Made by a program: the position numbers and the translations under genes. A stretch of DNA of 64,000 bases from Lycorma delicatula (taxonomy: Eukaryota; Arthropoda; Insecta; Hemiptera; Fulgoridae): the NCBI RefSeq assembly GCF_047948215.1, contig NC_134457.1, positions 89,862,898 to 89,926,897 of the forward strand, given 5' to 3'. Below the pieces are notes generated by a model. It did no database searches. It saw only the letters and a program-made list of their open reading frames with translations, and was not told the origin of the DNA. Each line of letters begins with the position of its first letter. The first letter of the stretch is position 1. Positions 10,501-24,900 of the stretch are shown in pieces.

Positions 10501-13036
10501 GTTTATTAAATGAAATTGTTGGGACTAGAAAGAGAATCTTGTAAAGCTGCATGAAACCATTCAAATGATTGAATTCATATTATTCAAGTAGGCAAGTTTT
10601 AGAATATTTAAAACAAATTGTTACAGGCTAACGATATAAATGGGATAATTAAATGAAAGAGTTGGGACTAGAAAGAGAATCTTGTAAAGCTACATGAAAC
10701 CATTCAAATGATTGTATTCATATTATTCAAGTAGGCAAGATTTAGAATATTAAAAACAAATTCTTACAGGCTTATGATATAAATAATTTAATTAAATGAT
10801 AGTGTTGGGACTAGAAAGAGAATCTTGTAAAGCTGCATGAAACCATTCAAATCATTGAATTCATATTATTCAAGTAGGCAAGTTTTAGAATATTTAAAAC
10901 AAATTGTTACAGGCTAACGATATAAATGGGATATTTAAATGAAAGAGTTGGGACTAGAAAGAGAATCTTGTAAAGCTGCATGAAAACATTCAAATGATTG
11001 TATTCATATTATTCAAGTAGGCAAGTTTTAGAATATTTAAAACAAATTCTTACAGGTTAATGATATAAATAAGTTAATTAAACGAAAGTGTTGGGACTAG
11101 AAAGTGAATCTTGTAAAGCTGCATGAAACCATTTTAATAATTGAATTCCTATTATTCAAGTAGGCAAGTTTTAGAATATTTAAAACAAATTCTTACAGGC
11201 TACTGATATAAATGGGTTAGTTAAATGAAAGGGTTCGGACTAGAAAGAGAATATTGCAAAGCTGCATGAAATCATTCAAATGATTGACTTCATATTATTC
11301 AAGTAGGCAAGTTTTAGAATATTAAAAACAAATTCTTACAGGCTAATGATATAATTAAGTTAGTTAAATGAAAGAGTTGGGACTAGAAAGAGAATCTTGT
11401 AAAGCTGCATGAAACCATTCAAATGATTGAATTCATATTATTTAAGCAGGCAAGTTTTAGAATATTTAAAACAAATTGTTACAGCCAAAGATATAAATGG
11501 GTTAATTAAATAAAAGAGTTGGACTAGAAAGAGAATATTGTAAAGCTGCATGAAACCATTCAAATGATTGAATTCATATTATTCAAGTAGGCAAGTTTTA
11601 GAATATGTAAAACAAATTGTTACAGGCTAATTATATAAATAAGTTAATTAAATGAAAGAGTTGGGACTAGAAAGAGAATCTTGTAAAGCTGCATGAAACC
11701 ATTCAAATGATTGAATTCATATTATTCAAGTAGGCAGGTTTTAGAATATTTCAAACAAATTGTTACACGCTTAAGATATAAATGGGAAAATTAAATGAAA
11801 GAGTTGGGACTAGAAAGAGAATCTTGTAAAGCTGCATGAAACCATTCAAATGATTGAATTCATATTATTCAAAAAGGCAAGTTTTAGAATATATAAAACA
11901 AATTGTTACAGGCTAACGATATAAATGGGTCAATTAAATGAAAGAGTTGGACTAGAAAGAGAATATTGTAAAGCTGCATGAAACCATTCAAATGATTGAA
12001 TTCATATTATTCAAGTAGGCAAGTTTTAGAATATTTAAAACAAATTGTTACAGGCTAACGATATGAATGGGTTAATTAAATAAAAGAGTTGGGACTAGAA
12101 AGAGAATCTTGTAGAGCTGCATGAAACCATTCAAATGATTGAATTCCTATTATTCCAGTAGGCAAGTTTTAGAATATTTAAAACAAATTCTTACAGGCTA
12201 ATGATATAAATAGGTTTATTAAATGAAATTGTTGGGACTAGAAAGAGAATCTTGTAAAGCTGCATGAAACCATTCAAATGATTGAATTCATATTATTCAA
12301 GTAGGCAAGTTTTAGAATATTTAAAACAAATTGTTACAGGCTAACGATATAAATGGGATAATTAAATGAAAGAGTTGGGACTAGAAAGAGAATCTTGTAA
12401 AGCTACATGAAACCATTCAAATGATTGTATTCATATTATTCAAGTAGGCAAGATTTAGAATATTAAAAACAAATTCTTACAGGCTTATGATATAAATAAT
12501 TTAATTAAATGATAGTGTTGGGACTAGAAAGAGAATCTTGTAAAGCTGCATGAAACCATTCAAATGATTGAATTCATATTATTCAAGTAGGCAAGTTTTA
12601 GAATATTTAAAACAAATTGTTACAGGCTAACGATATAAATGGGATATTTAAATGTAAGAGTTGGGACTAGAATGAGAATCTTGTAAAGCTGCATGAAAAC
12701 ATTCAAATGATTGTATTCATATTATTCAAGTAGGCAAGTTTTAGAATATTTAAAACAAATTCTTACAGGTTAATGATATAAATAAGTTAATTAAACGAAA
12801 GTGTTGGGACTAGAAAGTGAATCTTGTAAAGCTGCATGAAACCATTTTAATAATTGAATTCCTATTATTCAAGTAGGCAAGTTTTAGAATATTTAAAACA
12901 AATTCTTACAGGCTACTGATATAAATGGGTTAGTTAAATGAAAGGGTTCGGACTAGAAAGAGAATATTGCAAAGCTGCATGAAATCATTCAAATGATTGA
13001 CTTCATATTATTCAAGTAGGCAAGTTTTAGAATATT
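7576..13036. repeat. 12-monomer higher-order repeat, 1,713 bp, 3.2 copies
   Basis: Copies lie at about 7576-9288, 9289-11001 and 11002-12714, with a partial fourth to 13036. The mark gtgaatc in gaaagtgaatcttg is at 9391, 11104 and 12817, exactly 1,713 apart. The unit equals twelve 143-bp monomers minus three bases, explained by one ccaaagat monomer and two monomers with gttggac lacking a G. Copies differ by a few substitutions, such as taattttat near 8,205 and caaaaaggc near 11,870. The array starts after a subtype switch near 7575 and ends where 13037 diverges. Confidence 0.93.
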
Positions 13037-15843
13037 TAAAACAAATTGTTACAGGCTAATGATATAATTAAGTTAGTTAAATGAAAGAGTTGGGACTAGA
13101 AAGAGAATCTTGTAAAGCTGCATGAAACCATTCAAGTGATTGAATTCATATTATTCAAGTAGGCAAGTTTTAGAATATTTAAAACAAATTGTTACAGGCA
13201 AAGATATAAATGGGTTATGTAAAAAAAAAGTTGGGACTAGAAAGAGAATCTTCTGAAGCTGCGTGAAACCAATCAAATGATTGAATTCCTATTATTCAAG
13301 TAGGCAAGTTTTAGAATATTTAAAACAAATTCTTACAGGCTAATGATATAAATAGGTTTATTAAATGAAATTGTGGGGACTAGAAAGAGAATCTTGTAAA
13401 GCTGCATGAAACCATTCAAATGATTGAATTCATATTATTCAAGTAGGCAAGTTTTAGAATATTTAAAACAAATTCTTACAGGCTACTGATATAAATGGGT
13501 TAGTTAAATGAAAGGGTTCGGACTAGAAAGAGAATATTGCAAAGCTGCATGAAATCATTCAAATGATTGACTTCATATTATTCAAGTAGGCAGGTTTTAG
13601 AATATTTAAAACAAATTGTTACAGGCTAATGATATAATTAAGTTAGTTAAATGAAAGAGTTGGGACTAGAAAGAGAATCTTGTAAAGCTGCATGAAACCA
13701 TTCAAATGATTGAATTCATATTATTCAAGTAGGCAAGTTTTAGAATATTTAAAACAAATTGTTACAGGCAAAGATATAAATGGGTTAATTAAATAAAAGA
13801 GTTGGGACTAGAAAGAGAATCTTGTAAAGCTGCATGAAACCATTCAAATGATTGAATTCATATTATTCAAGTAGGCAAGTTTTAGAATATTAAAAACAAA
13901 TTCTTACAGGCTTATGATATAAATAAGTTAATTAAATGAAAGTGTTGGGACTAGAAAGAGAATCTTGTAAAGCTGCATGAAACCATTCAAATGATTGAAT
14001 TCATATTATTCAAGTAGGCAAGTATTAGAATATTTAAAACAAATTGTTACAGGCTAACGATATAAATGGGATATTTAAATGAAAGAGTTGGGACTAGAAA
14101 GAGAATCATGTAAAGCTGCATGAAACCATTCAAATGATTGTATTCATATTATTCAAGTAGGCAAGTTTTAGAATATTTAAAACAAATTCTTACAGGCAAA
14201 GATATAAATGTGTTAATTAAATAAAAGAGTTGGGACTAGAAAGAGAATCTTGTAAAGCTGCATGAAACCATTCAAATGATTGAATTCCTATTATTCAAGT
14301 AGGCAAGTTTTAGAATATTTAAAACAAATTCTTACAGGCTACTGATATAAATGGGTTAGTTAAATGAAAGGGTTCGGACTAGAAAGAGAATATTGCAAAG
14401 CTGCATGAAATCATTCAAATGATTGACTGCATATTATTCAAGTAGGCAAGTTTTAGAATATTTAAAACAAATTGTTACAGGCTAATGATATAATTAAGTT
14501 AGTGTAATGAAAGAGTTGGGACTAGAAAGAGAATCTTGTAAAGCTGCATGAAACCATTCAAGTGATTGAATTCATATTATTCAAGTAGGCAAGTTTTAGA
14601 ATATTTAAAACAAATTGTTACAGGCAAAGATATAAATGGGTTAATTAAATAAAAGAGTTGGGACTAGAAAGAGAATCTTCTAAAGCTGCGTGAAACCAAT
14701 CAAATGATTGAATTCCTATTATTCAAGTAGGCAAGTTTTAGAATATTTAAAACAAATTCTTACAGGCTAATGATATAAATAGGTTTATTAAATGAAATTG
14801 TGGGGACTAGAAAGAGAATCTTGTAAAGCTGCATGAAACCATTCACATGATTGAATTCATATTATTCAAGTAGGCAAGTTTTAGAATATTTAAAACAAAT
14901 TCTTACAGGCTACTGATATAAATGGGTTAGTTAAATGAAAGGGTTCGGACTAGAAAGAGAATATTGCCAAGCTGCATGAAATCATTCAAATGATTGACTT
15001 CATATTATTCAAGTAGGCAAGTTTTAGAATATTTAAAACAAATTGTTACAGGCTAATGATATAATTAAGTTAGTTAAATGAAAGAGTTGGGACTAGAAAG
15101 AGAATCTTGTAAAGCTGCATGAAACCATTCAAATGATTGAATTCATATTATTCAAGTAGGCAAGTTTTAGAATATTTAAAACAAATTGTTACAGGCAAAG
15201 ATATAAATGGGTTAATTAAATAAAAGAGTTGGGACTAGAAAGAGAATCTTGTAAAGCTGCATGAAACCATTCAAATGATTGAATTCCTATTATTCAAGTA
15301 GGCAAGTTTTAGAATATTTAAAACAAATTCTTACAGGCTACTGATATAAATGGGTTAGTTAAATGAAAGGGTTCGGACTAGAAAGAGAATATTGCAAAGC
15401 TGCATGAAATCATTCAAATGATTGACTTCATATTATTCAAGTAGGCAAGTTTTAGAATATTAAAAACAAATTCTTACAGGCTTATGATATAAATAAGTTA
15501 ATTAAATGAAAGTGTTGGGACTAGAAAGAGAATCTTGTAAAGCTGCATGAAACCATTCAAATGATTGAATTCATATTATTCAAGTAGGCAAGTATTAGAA
15601 TATTTAAAACAAATTGTTACAGGCTAACGATATAAATGGGATATTTAAATGAAAGAGTTGGGACTAGAAAGAGAATCATGTAAAGCTGCATGAAACCATT
15701 CAAATGACTGTATTCATATTATTCAAGTAGGCAAGTTTTAGAATATTTAAAACAAATTCTTACAGGTTAATGATATAAATAAGTTAATTAAACGAAAGTG
15801 TTGGGACTAGAAAGAGAATCTTGTAAAGCTGCATGAAACCATT
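13037..15843. repeat. Copy of 2616-5422 at offset 10,421 bp
   Basis: The block shares private marks with the large duplication. These include gggttatgta plus poly-A (13212 versus 2791), gctgcgtgaaaccaatc, ttgactgcat, agttagtgtaatg and tattgccaagc. It is thus a third version of that stretch, beginning exactly where the 12-monomer array stops. The match is broken by one substituted patch at 15341-15426 without change in length, then resumes to 15843. Confidence 0.88.
15341..15426. repeat. Conversion-like patch inside a copied block
   Basis: Flanking sequence matches about 2616-5422 at offset 10,421 on both sides. Here the block reads ctactgatata...gggttcgg...gaatattgc...gattgacttc, in place of the expected ctaatgatata...aggtttatt...gtgggg. 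The patch has the same length as the sequence it replaces and looks like a segment of the 'gggttcgg' subtype. Gene conversion is the simplest explanation, but a double crossover cannot be excluded. Confidence 0.75.
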
Positions 15844-15959
15844 TTAATGATTGAATTCCTATTATTCAAGTAGGCAAGTTTTAGAATATTTAAAACAAAT
15901 TCTTACAGGCTACTGATATAAATGGGTTAGTTAAATGAAAGGGTTCGGACTAGAAAGAG

Positions 15960-16806
15960 AATATTGCAAAGCTGCATGAAATCATTCAAATGATTGACTT
16001 CATATTATTCAAGTAGGCAAGTTTTAGAATATTAAAAACAAATTCTTACAGGCTAATGATATAATTAAGTTAGTTAAATGAAAGAGTTGGGACTAGAAAG
16101 AGAATCTTGTAAAGCTGCATGAAACCATTCAAATGATTGAATTCATATTATTTAAGCAGGCAAGTTTTAGAATATTTAAAACAAATTGTTACAGCCAAAG
16201 ATATAAATGGGTTAATTAAATAAAAGAGTTGGGACTAGAAAGAGAATCTTGTAAAGCTGCATGAAACCATTCAAATGATTGAATTCATATTATTCAAGTA
16301 GGCAAGTTTTACAATATTTAAAACAAATTGTTACAGGCTAATTATATAAATAAGTTAATTAAATGAAAGCATTGGGACTAGAAAGAGAATCTTGTAAAGC
16401 TGCATGAAACTATTCAAATGATTGAATTCATATTATTCAAGTAGGCAAGTTTTAGAATATTTAAAACAAATTGTTACAGGCTAATGATATAAATAAGTTA
16501 ATTAAATGAAAGGGTTCGGACTAGAAAGAGAATATTGCAAAGCTGCATGAAATCATTCAAATGATTGACTTCATATTATTCAAGTAGGCAAGTTTTAGAA
16601 TATTAAAAACAAATTCTTACAGGCTAATGATATAATTAAGTTAGTTAAATGAAAGAGTTGGGACTAGAAAGAGAATCTTGTAAAGCTGCATGAAACCATT
16701 CAAATGATTGAATTCATATTATTTAAGCAGGCAAGTTTTAGAATATTTAAAACAAATTGTTACAGCCAAAGATATAAATGGGTTAATTAAATAAAAGAGT
16801 TGGGAC
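15960..16806. repeat. Four-monomer tandem duplication (571 bp)
   Basis: The run starting tgattgacttc at 15991 is repeated from 16562, 571 bp later. Both copies continue through attaaaaacaaattc, atataattaag, ttatttaagcagg and ttacagccaaag. The intervening units include the 'gcattggg' subtype. The left part (about 15,730-16,230) also matches about 7,594-8,094 at offset 8,136, so it derives from material at the start of the 12-monomer array. Confidence 0.82.
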
Positions 16807-18340
16807 TAGAAAGAGAATCTTGTAAAGCTGCATGAAACCATTCAAATGAATGAATTCCTATTATTCAAGTAGGCAAGTTTTAGAATATTTAAAACAAATT
16901 CTTACAGGCACTGATATAAATGGGTTAGTTAAATGAAAGGGTTCGGACTAGAAAGAGAATATTGCAAAGCTGCATGAAATCATTCAAATGATTGACTTCA
17001 TATTATTCAAGTAGGCAAGTTTTAGAATATTTAAAACAAATTGTTACAGGCTAATGATATAAATAAGTTAGTTAAATGGAAGAGTTGGGACTAGAAAGAG
17101 AATCTTGTAAAGCTGCATGAAACCATTCAAATGATTGAATTCATATTATTCAAGTAGGCAAGTTTTAGAATATTTAGAACAGATTGTTACAGGCTAACGA
17201 TATAAATGGGATAATTAAATGAAAGAGTTGGGACTAGAAAGAGAATCTTGTAAAGCTGCATGAAACCATTCAAATGATTGTATTCATATTATTCAAGTAG
17301 GCAAGTTTTACAATATTTAAAACAAATTGTTACAGGCTAATTATATAAATAAGTTAATTAAATGAAAGCATTGGGACTAGAAAGAGAATCTTGTAAAGCT
17401 GCATGAAACTATTCAAATGATTGAATTCATATTATTCAAGTAGGCAAGTTTTAGAATATTTAAAAAAATTGTTACAGGCTAATGATATAAATAAGTTAAT
17501 TAAATGAAAGAGTTGGGACTAGAAAGAAAATCTCCTAAAGCTGAATGAAACCATTCAAATGATTGAATTCCTATTATTCAAGTAGGCAAGTTTTGTAATA
17601 TTTAAAACAAATTGTTACAGGCTAATGATATAAATAGGTTAATTAAATGAAAGAGTTGGGACTAAAAAGAGACTCTTGTAAAGCTGCATGAAACCAGTCA
17701 AATGATTGAATTCATATTATTCAAGTAGGCAAGTTTTGTAATATTTAAAACAAATTGTTACAGGCTAATGATATAAATAGGTTAATTAAATGAAAGAGTT
17801 GGGATTAAAAAGAGACTCTTGTAAAGCTGCATGAAACCATTCAAATGATTGAATTCATATTATTCAAATGGCAAGTTTTAGAATATGTAAAACAAATTGT
17901 TACAGGCTAATGATATAAATAGGTTTATTAAATGAAATTGTTGGGACTAGAAAGAGAATCTTGTAAAGCTGCATGAAACCTTTCAAATGATTGAATTCAT
18001 ATTATTCAAGTTGGCAAGTTTTAGAATATTTAAAACAAATTGTTACAGGCAAAGATATAAATGGGATAATTAAATGAAAGAGTTGGGACTAGAAAGAGAA
18101 TCTTGTAAAGCTGCATGAAACCATTCAAATGATTGAATTCATATTATTCAAGTAGGCAAGTTTTAGAATATTTAAAACAAATTGTTACAGGCTAATTATA
18201 TAAATAAGTTAATTAAATGAAAGCATTGGGACTAGAAAGAGAATCTTGTAAAGCTACATGAAACCATTCAAATGATTGAATTCATATTATTCAAGTAGGC
18301 AATTTTTAGAATATTTAAAACAAATTGTTACACGCTTAAC
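16657..18340. repeat. Copy of about 5379-7063
   Basis: The match runs at offset 11,278, changing to 11,277 after a one-base loss near 16,909 (ggcactgat versus ggctactgat) and to 11,276 after a one-base loss near 17,465 (taaaaaaattg). Shared marks are tttagaacagattg, gaaagaaaatctcctaaagctgaatg, ttttgtaatattt, gggattaaaaagagactc and attcaaatggcaag. It breaks at the cttaac versus cttaag site. Confidence 0.86.
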
Positions 18341-18990
18341 ATATAAATGGGAAAATTAAATGAAAGAGTTGGGACTAGAAAGAGAATCTTTTAAAGCTGC
18401 ATGAAACCATTCAAATGATTAAATTCCTATTATTCAAGTAGGCAAGTTTTAGAATATTTAAAACAAATTCTTACAGGCTAATGATATAAATAGGTTTATT
18501 AAATGAAAGTGTTGGGACTAGAAAGAGAATAATGCAAAGCTGCATGAAATCATTCAAATGATTGACTTCATATTATTCAAGTAGGCAAGTTTTAGAATAT
18601 TTAAAACAAATTGTTACAGGCTAATGATATAATTAAGTTAGTTAAATGAAAGAGTTGGGACTAGAAAGAGAATCTTGTAAAGCTGCATGAAACCATTCAA
18701 ATGATTGAATTCATATTATTTAAGCAGGCAAGTTTTAGAATATTTAAAACAAATTGTTACAGGCAAAGATATAAATGGGTTAATTAAATAAAAGAGTTGG
18801 GACTAGAAAGAGAATCTTGTAAAGCTGCATGAAACCATTCAAATGATTGAATTCCTATTATTCAAGTAGGCAAGTTTTAGAATATTTAAAACAAATTCTT
18901 ACAGGCTAATGATATAAATAGGTTTATTAAATGAAATTGTGGGGACTAGAAAGAGAATCTTGTAAAGCTGCATGAAACCATTTTAATGAT
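18300..18990. repeat. Block shared with about 29,720-30,410
   Basis: At offset 11,420 bp (80 monomers) the order acacgcttaac, gattaaattcc, gaataatgc, gattgacttc, ttatttaagcagg, ggcaaagat and gaaattgtgggg is the same in both places. The block also appears near 33,860-34,550. It overlaps the left edge of the second large duplicated block, so that edge lies inside an older shared segment. Confidence 0.75.
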
Positions 18991-21900
18991 TGAATTCCTA
19001 TTATTCAAGTAGGCAAGTTTTAGAATATTTAAAACAAATTCTTACAGGCTACTGATATAAATGGGTTAGTTAAATGAAAGGGTTCGGACTAGAATGAGAA
19101 TATTGCAAAGCTGCATGAAATCATTCAAATGATTGACTTCATATTATTCAAGTAGGCAAGTTTTAGAATATTTAAAACAAATTGTTACAGGCTAATGATA
19201 TAAATAAGTTAGTTAAATGAAAGAGTTGGGACTAGAAAGAGAATCTTGTAAAGCTGCATGAAACCATTCAAATGATTGAATTCATATTATTCAAGTAGGC
19301 AAGTTTTAGAATATTTAGAACAGATTGTTACAGGCTAACGATATAAATGGGATAATTAAATGAAAGAGTTGGGACTAGAAAGAGAATCTTGTAAAGCTGC
19401 ATGAAACCATTCAAATGATTGTATTCATATTATTCAAGTAGGCAAGTTTTACAATATTTAAAACAAATTGTTACAGGCTAATTATATAAATAAGTTAATT
19501 AAATGAAAGCATTGGGACTAGAAAGAGAATCTTGTAAAGCTGCATGAAACTATTCAAATGATTGAATTCATATTTATCAAGTAGGCACGTTTTAGAATAT
19601 TTAAAACAAATTGTTACAGGCTAATGACATAAATAGGTTTATTAAATGAAATTGTTGGGACTAGAAAGAGAATCTTGTAAAGCTGCATGAAACCTTTCAA
19701 ATGATTGAATTCATATTATTCAAGTTGGCAAGTTTTAGAATATTTAAAACAAATTGTTACAGGCAAAGATATAAATGGGATAATTAAATGAAAGAGTTGG
19801 GACTAGAAAGAGAATCTTGTAAAGCTGCATGAAACCATTCAAATGATTGAATTCATATTATTCAAGTAGGCAAGTTTTAGAATATTTAAAACAAATTGTT
19901 ACAGGCAAAGATAAAAATGGGTTAATTAAATGAAAGGTTTGGGACTAGAAACAGAATATTGTAAAGCTGCATGAAATCATTCAAATGATTGAATTCATAT
20001 TATTCAAGTAGGCAAGTTATAGAATATTTAAAACAAATTGTTACGCGCTTAACATATAAATGAGAAAATTAAATGAAAGAGTTGGGACTAGAAAGAGAAT
20101 CTTTTAAAGCTGCATGAAACCATTCAAATGATTAAATTCCTATTATTCAAGTAGGCAAGTTTTAGAATATTTAAAACAAATTCTTACAGGCTAATGATAT
20201 AAATAGGTTTATTAAATGAAAGTGTTGGGACTAGAAAGAGAATAATGCAAAGCTGCATGAAATCATTCAAACGATTGTAATCATATTATTCAAGTAGGCA
20301 AGTTTTAGAATATTTAAAACAAATTCTTACAGGCTGATAATATAAATAAGTTAATTAAATGAAAGTGTTGGGACTAGAAAGAGAATCTTGTAAAGCTGCA
20401 TGAAGCCTTTCAAATGATTGAATTCATATTATTCAAGTTGGCAAGTTTTAGAATATTTAAAACAAATTGTTACAGGCAAAGATATAAATGGGTTAATTAA
20501 ATAAAAGAGTTGGGACTAGAAAGAGAATCTTGTAAAGCTGCATGAAACCATTCAAATGATTGAATTCCTATTATTCAAGTAGGCAAGTTTTAGAATATTT
20601 AAAACAAATTCTTACAGGCTAATGATATATATAGGTTTATTAAATGAAATTGTTGGGACTAGAAAGAGAATCTTGTAAAGCTGCATGAAACCATTCAAAT
20701 GATTGAATTCATATTATTCAAGTAGGCAAGTTTTAGAATATTTAAAACAAATTGTTACAGGCTAACGATATAAATGGGATAATTAAATGAAAGAGTTGGG
20801 ACTAGAAAGAGAATCTTGTAAAGCTACATGAAACCATTCAAATGATTGTATTCATATTATTCAAGTAGGCAAGTATTAGAATATTTAAAACAAATTGTTA
20901 CAGGCTAACGATATAAATGGGATATTTAAATGAAAGAGTTGGGACTAGAAAGAGAATCATGTAAAGCTGCATGAAACCATTCAAATGATTGTATTCATAT
21001 TATTCAAGTGGGCAAGTTTTAGAATATTTAAAACAAATTGTTACAGGCAAAGATATAAATGGGTTAATTAAATAAAAGAGTTGGGACTAGAAAGAGAATC
21101 TTGTAAAGCTGCATGAAACCATTCAAATAATTGAATTCCTATTACTCAAGTAGGCAAGTTTTAGAATATTTAAAACAAATTCTTACAGGCTACTGATATA
21201 AATGGGTTAGTTAAATGAAAGGGTTCGGACTAGAAAGAGAATATTGCAAAGCTGCATGAAATCATTCAAATGATTGACTTCATATTATTCAAGTAGGCAA
21301 GTTTTAGAATATTTAAAACAAATTGTTACAGGCTAATGATATAATTAAGTTAGTTAAATGAAAGAGTTGGGACTAGAAAGAGAATCTTGTAAAGCTGCAT
21401 GAAACCATTCAAGTGATTGAATTCATATTATTCAAGTAGGCAAGTTTTAGAATATTTAAAACAAATTGTTACAGGCAAAGATATAAATGGGTTATGTAAA
21501 AAAAAAGTTGGGACTAGAAAGAGAATCTTCTGAAGCTGCGTGAAACCAATCAAATGATTGAATTCCTATTATTCAAGTAGGCAAGTTTTAGAATATTTAA
21601 AACAAATTCTTACAGGCTAATGATATAAATAGGTTTATTAAATGAAATTGTGGGGTCTAGAAAGAGAATCTTGTAAAGCTGCATGAAACCATTCAAATGA
21701 TTGAATTCATATTATTCAAGTAGGCAAGTTTTAGAATATTTAAAACAAATTCTTACAGGCTACTGATATAAATGGGTTAGTTAAATGAAAGGGTTCGGAC
21801 TAGAAAGAGAATATTGCAAAGCTGCATGAAATCATTCAAATGATTGACTTCATATTATTCAAGTAGGCAGGTTTTAGAATATTTAAAACAAATTGTTACA

Positions 21901-24900
21901 GGCTAATGATATAATTAAGTTAGTTAAATGAAAGAGTTGGGACTAGAAAGAGAATCTTGTAAAGCTGCATGAAACCATTCAAATGATTGAATTCATATTA
22001 TTCAAGTAGGCAAGTTTTAGAATATTTAAAACAAATTGTTACAGGCAAAGATATAAATGGGTTAATTAAATAAAAGAGTTGGGACTAGAAAGAGAATCTT
22101 GTAAAGCTGCATGAAACCATTCAAATGATTGAATTCATATTATTCAAGTAGGCAAGTTTTAGAATATTAAAAACAAATTCTTACAGGCTTATGATATAAA
22201 TAAGTTAATTAAATGAAAGTGTTGGGACTAGAAAGAAAATCTTGTAAAGCTGCATGAAACCATTCAAATGATTGAATTCATATTATTCAAGTAGGCAAGT
22301 ATTAGAATATTTAAAACAAATTGTTACAGGCTAACGATATAAATGGGATATTTAAATGAAAGAGTTGGGACTAGAAAGAGAATCATGTAAAGCTGCATGA
22401 AACCATTCAAATGATTGTATTCATATTATTCAAGTAGGCAAGTTTTAGAATATTTAAAACAAATTCTTACAGGCAAAGATATAAATGTGTTAATTAAATA
22501 AAAGAGTTGGGACTAGAAAGAGAATCTTGTAAAGCTGCATGAAACCATTCAAATGATTGAATTCCTATTATTCAAGTAGGCAAGTTTTAGAATATTTAAA
22601 ACAAATTCTTACAGGCTACTGATATAAATGGGTTAGTTAAATGAAAGGGTTCGGACTAGAAAGAGAATATTGCAAAGCTGCATGAAATCATTCAAATGAT
22701 TGACTGCATATTATTCAAGTAGGCAAGTTTTAGAATATTTAAAACAAATTGTTACAGGCTAATGATATAATTAAGTTAGTGTAATGAAAGAGTTGGGACT
22801 AGAAAGAGAATCTTGTAAAGCTGCATGAAACCATTCAAGTGATTGAATTCATATTATTCAAGTAGGCAAGTTTTAGAATATTTAAAACAAATTGTTACAG
22901 GCAAAGATATAAATGGGTTAATTAAATAAAAGAGTTGGGACTAGAAAGAGAATCTTCTAAAGCTGCGTGAAACCAATCAAATGATTGAATTCCTATTATT
23001 CAAGTAGGCAAGTTTTAGAATATTTAAAACAAATTCTTACAGGCTAATGATATAAATAGGTTTATTAAATGAAATTGTGGGGACTAGAAAGAGAATCTTG
23101 TAAAGCTGCATGAAACCATTCACATGATTGAATTCATATTATTCAAGTAGGCAAGTTTTAGAATATTTAAAACAAATTCTTACAGGCTACTGATATAAAT
23201 GGGTTAGTTAAATGAAAGGGTTCGGACTAGAAAGAGAATATTGCCAAGCTGCATGAAATCATTCAAATGATTGACTTCATATTATTCAAGTAGGCAAGTT
23301 TTAGAATATTTAAAACAAATTGTTACAGGCTAATGATATAATTAAGTTAGTTAAATGAAAGAGTTGGGACTAGAAAGAGAATCTTGTAAAGCTGCATGAA
23401 ACCATTCAAATGATTGAATTCATATTATTCAAGTAGGCAAGTTTTAGAATATTTAAAACAAATTGTTACAGGCAAAGATATAAATGGGTTAATTAAATAA
23501 AAGAGTTGGGACTAGAAAGAGAATCTTGTAAAGCTGCATGAAACCATTCAAATGATTGAATTCCTATTATTCAAGTAGGCAAGTTTTAGAATATTTAAAA
23601 CAAATTCTTACAGGCTAATGATATAAATAGGTTTATTAAATGAAATTGTGGGGACTAGAAAGAGAATCTTGTAAAGCTGCATGAAACCATTCAAATGATT
23701 GAATTCATATTATTCAAGTAGGCAAGTTTTAGAATATTAAAAACAAATTCTTACAGGCTTATGATATAAATAAGTTAATTAAATGAAAGTGTTGGGACTA
23801 GAAAGAGAATCTTGTAAAGCTGCATGAAACCATTCAAATGATTGAATTCATATTATTCAAGTAGGCAAGTATTAGAATATTTAAAACAAATTGTTACAGG
23901 CTAACGATATAAATGGGATATTTAAATGAAAGAGTTGGGACTAGAAAGAGAATCATGTAAAGCTGCATGAAACCATTCAAATGATTGTATTCATATTATT
24001 CAAGTAGGCAAGTTTTAGAATATTTAAAACAAATTCTTACAGGTTAATGATATAAATAAGTTAATTAAACGAAAGTGTTGGGACTAGAAAGAGAATCTTG
24101 TAAAGCTGCATGAAACCATTCAAATGATTGAATTCATATTATTTAAGCAGGCAAGTTTTAGAATATTTAAAACAAATTGTTACAGCCAAAGATATAAATG
24201 GGTTAATTAAATAAAAGAGTTTGGACTAGAAAGAGAATCTTGTAAAGCTGCATGAAACCATTCAAATGATTGAATTCCTATTATTCAAGTAGGCAAGTTT
24301 TAGAATATTTAAAACAAATTCTTACAGGCTACTGATATAAATGGGTTAGTTAAATGAAAGGGTTCGGACTAGAAAGAGAATATTGCAAAGCTGCATGAAA
24401 TCATTCAAATGATTGACTTCATATTATTCAAGTAGGCAAGTTTTAGAATATTTAAAACAAATTGTTACAGGCTAATGATATAAATAAGTTAGTTAAATGG
24501 AAGAATTGGGACTAGAAAGAGAATCTTGTAAAGCTGCATGAAACCATTGAAATGATTGAATTCATATTATTCAAGTAGGCAAGTTTTAGAATATTTAGAA
24601 CAGATTGTTACAGGCTAACGATATAAATGGGATAATTAAATGAAAGAGTTGGGACTAGAAAGAGAATCTTGTAAAGCTGCATGAAACCATTCAAATGATT
24701 GTATTCATATTATTCAAGTAGGCAAGTTTTACAATATTTAAAACAAATTGTTACAGGCTAATTATATAAATAAGTTAATTAAATGAAAGCATTGGGACTA
24801 GAAAGAGAATCTTGTAAAGCTGCATGAAACTATTCAAATGATTGAATTCATATTATTCAAGTAGGCAAGTTTTAGAATATTTAAAACAAATTGTTACAGG

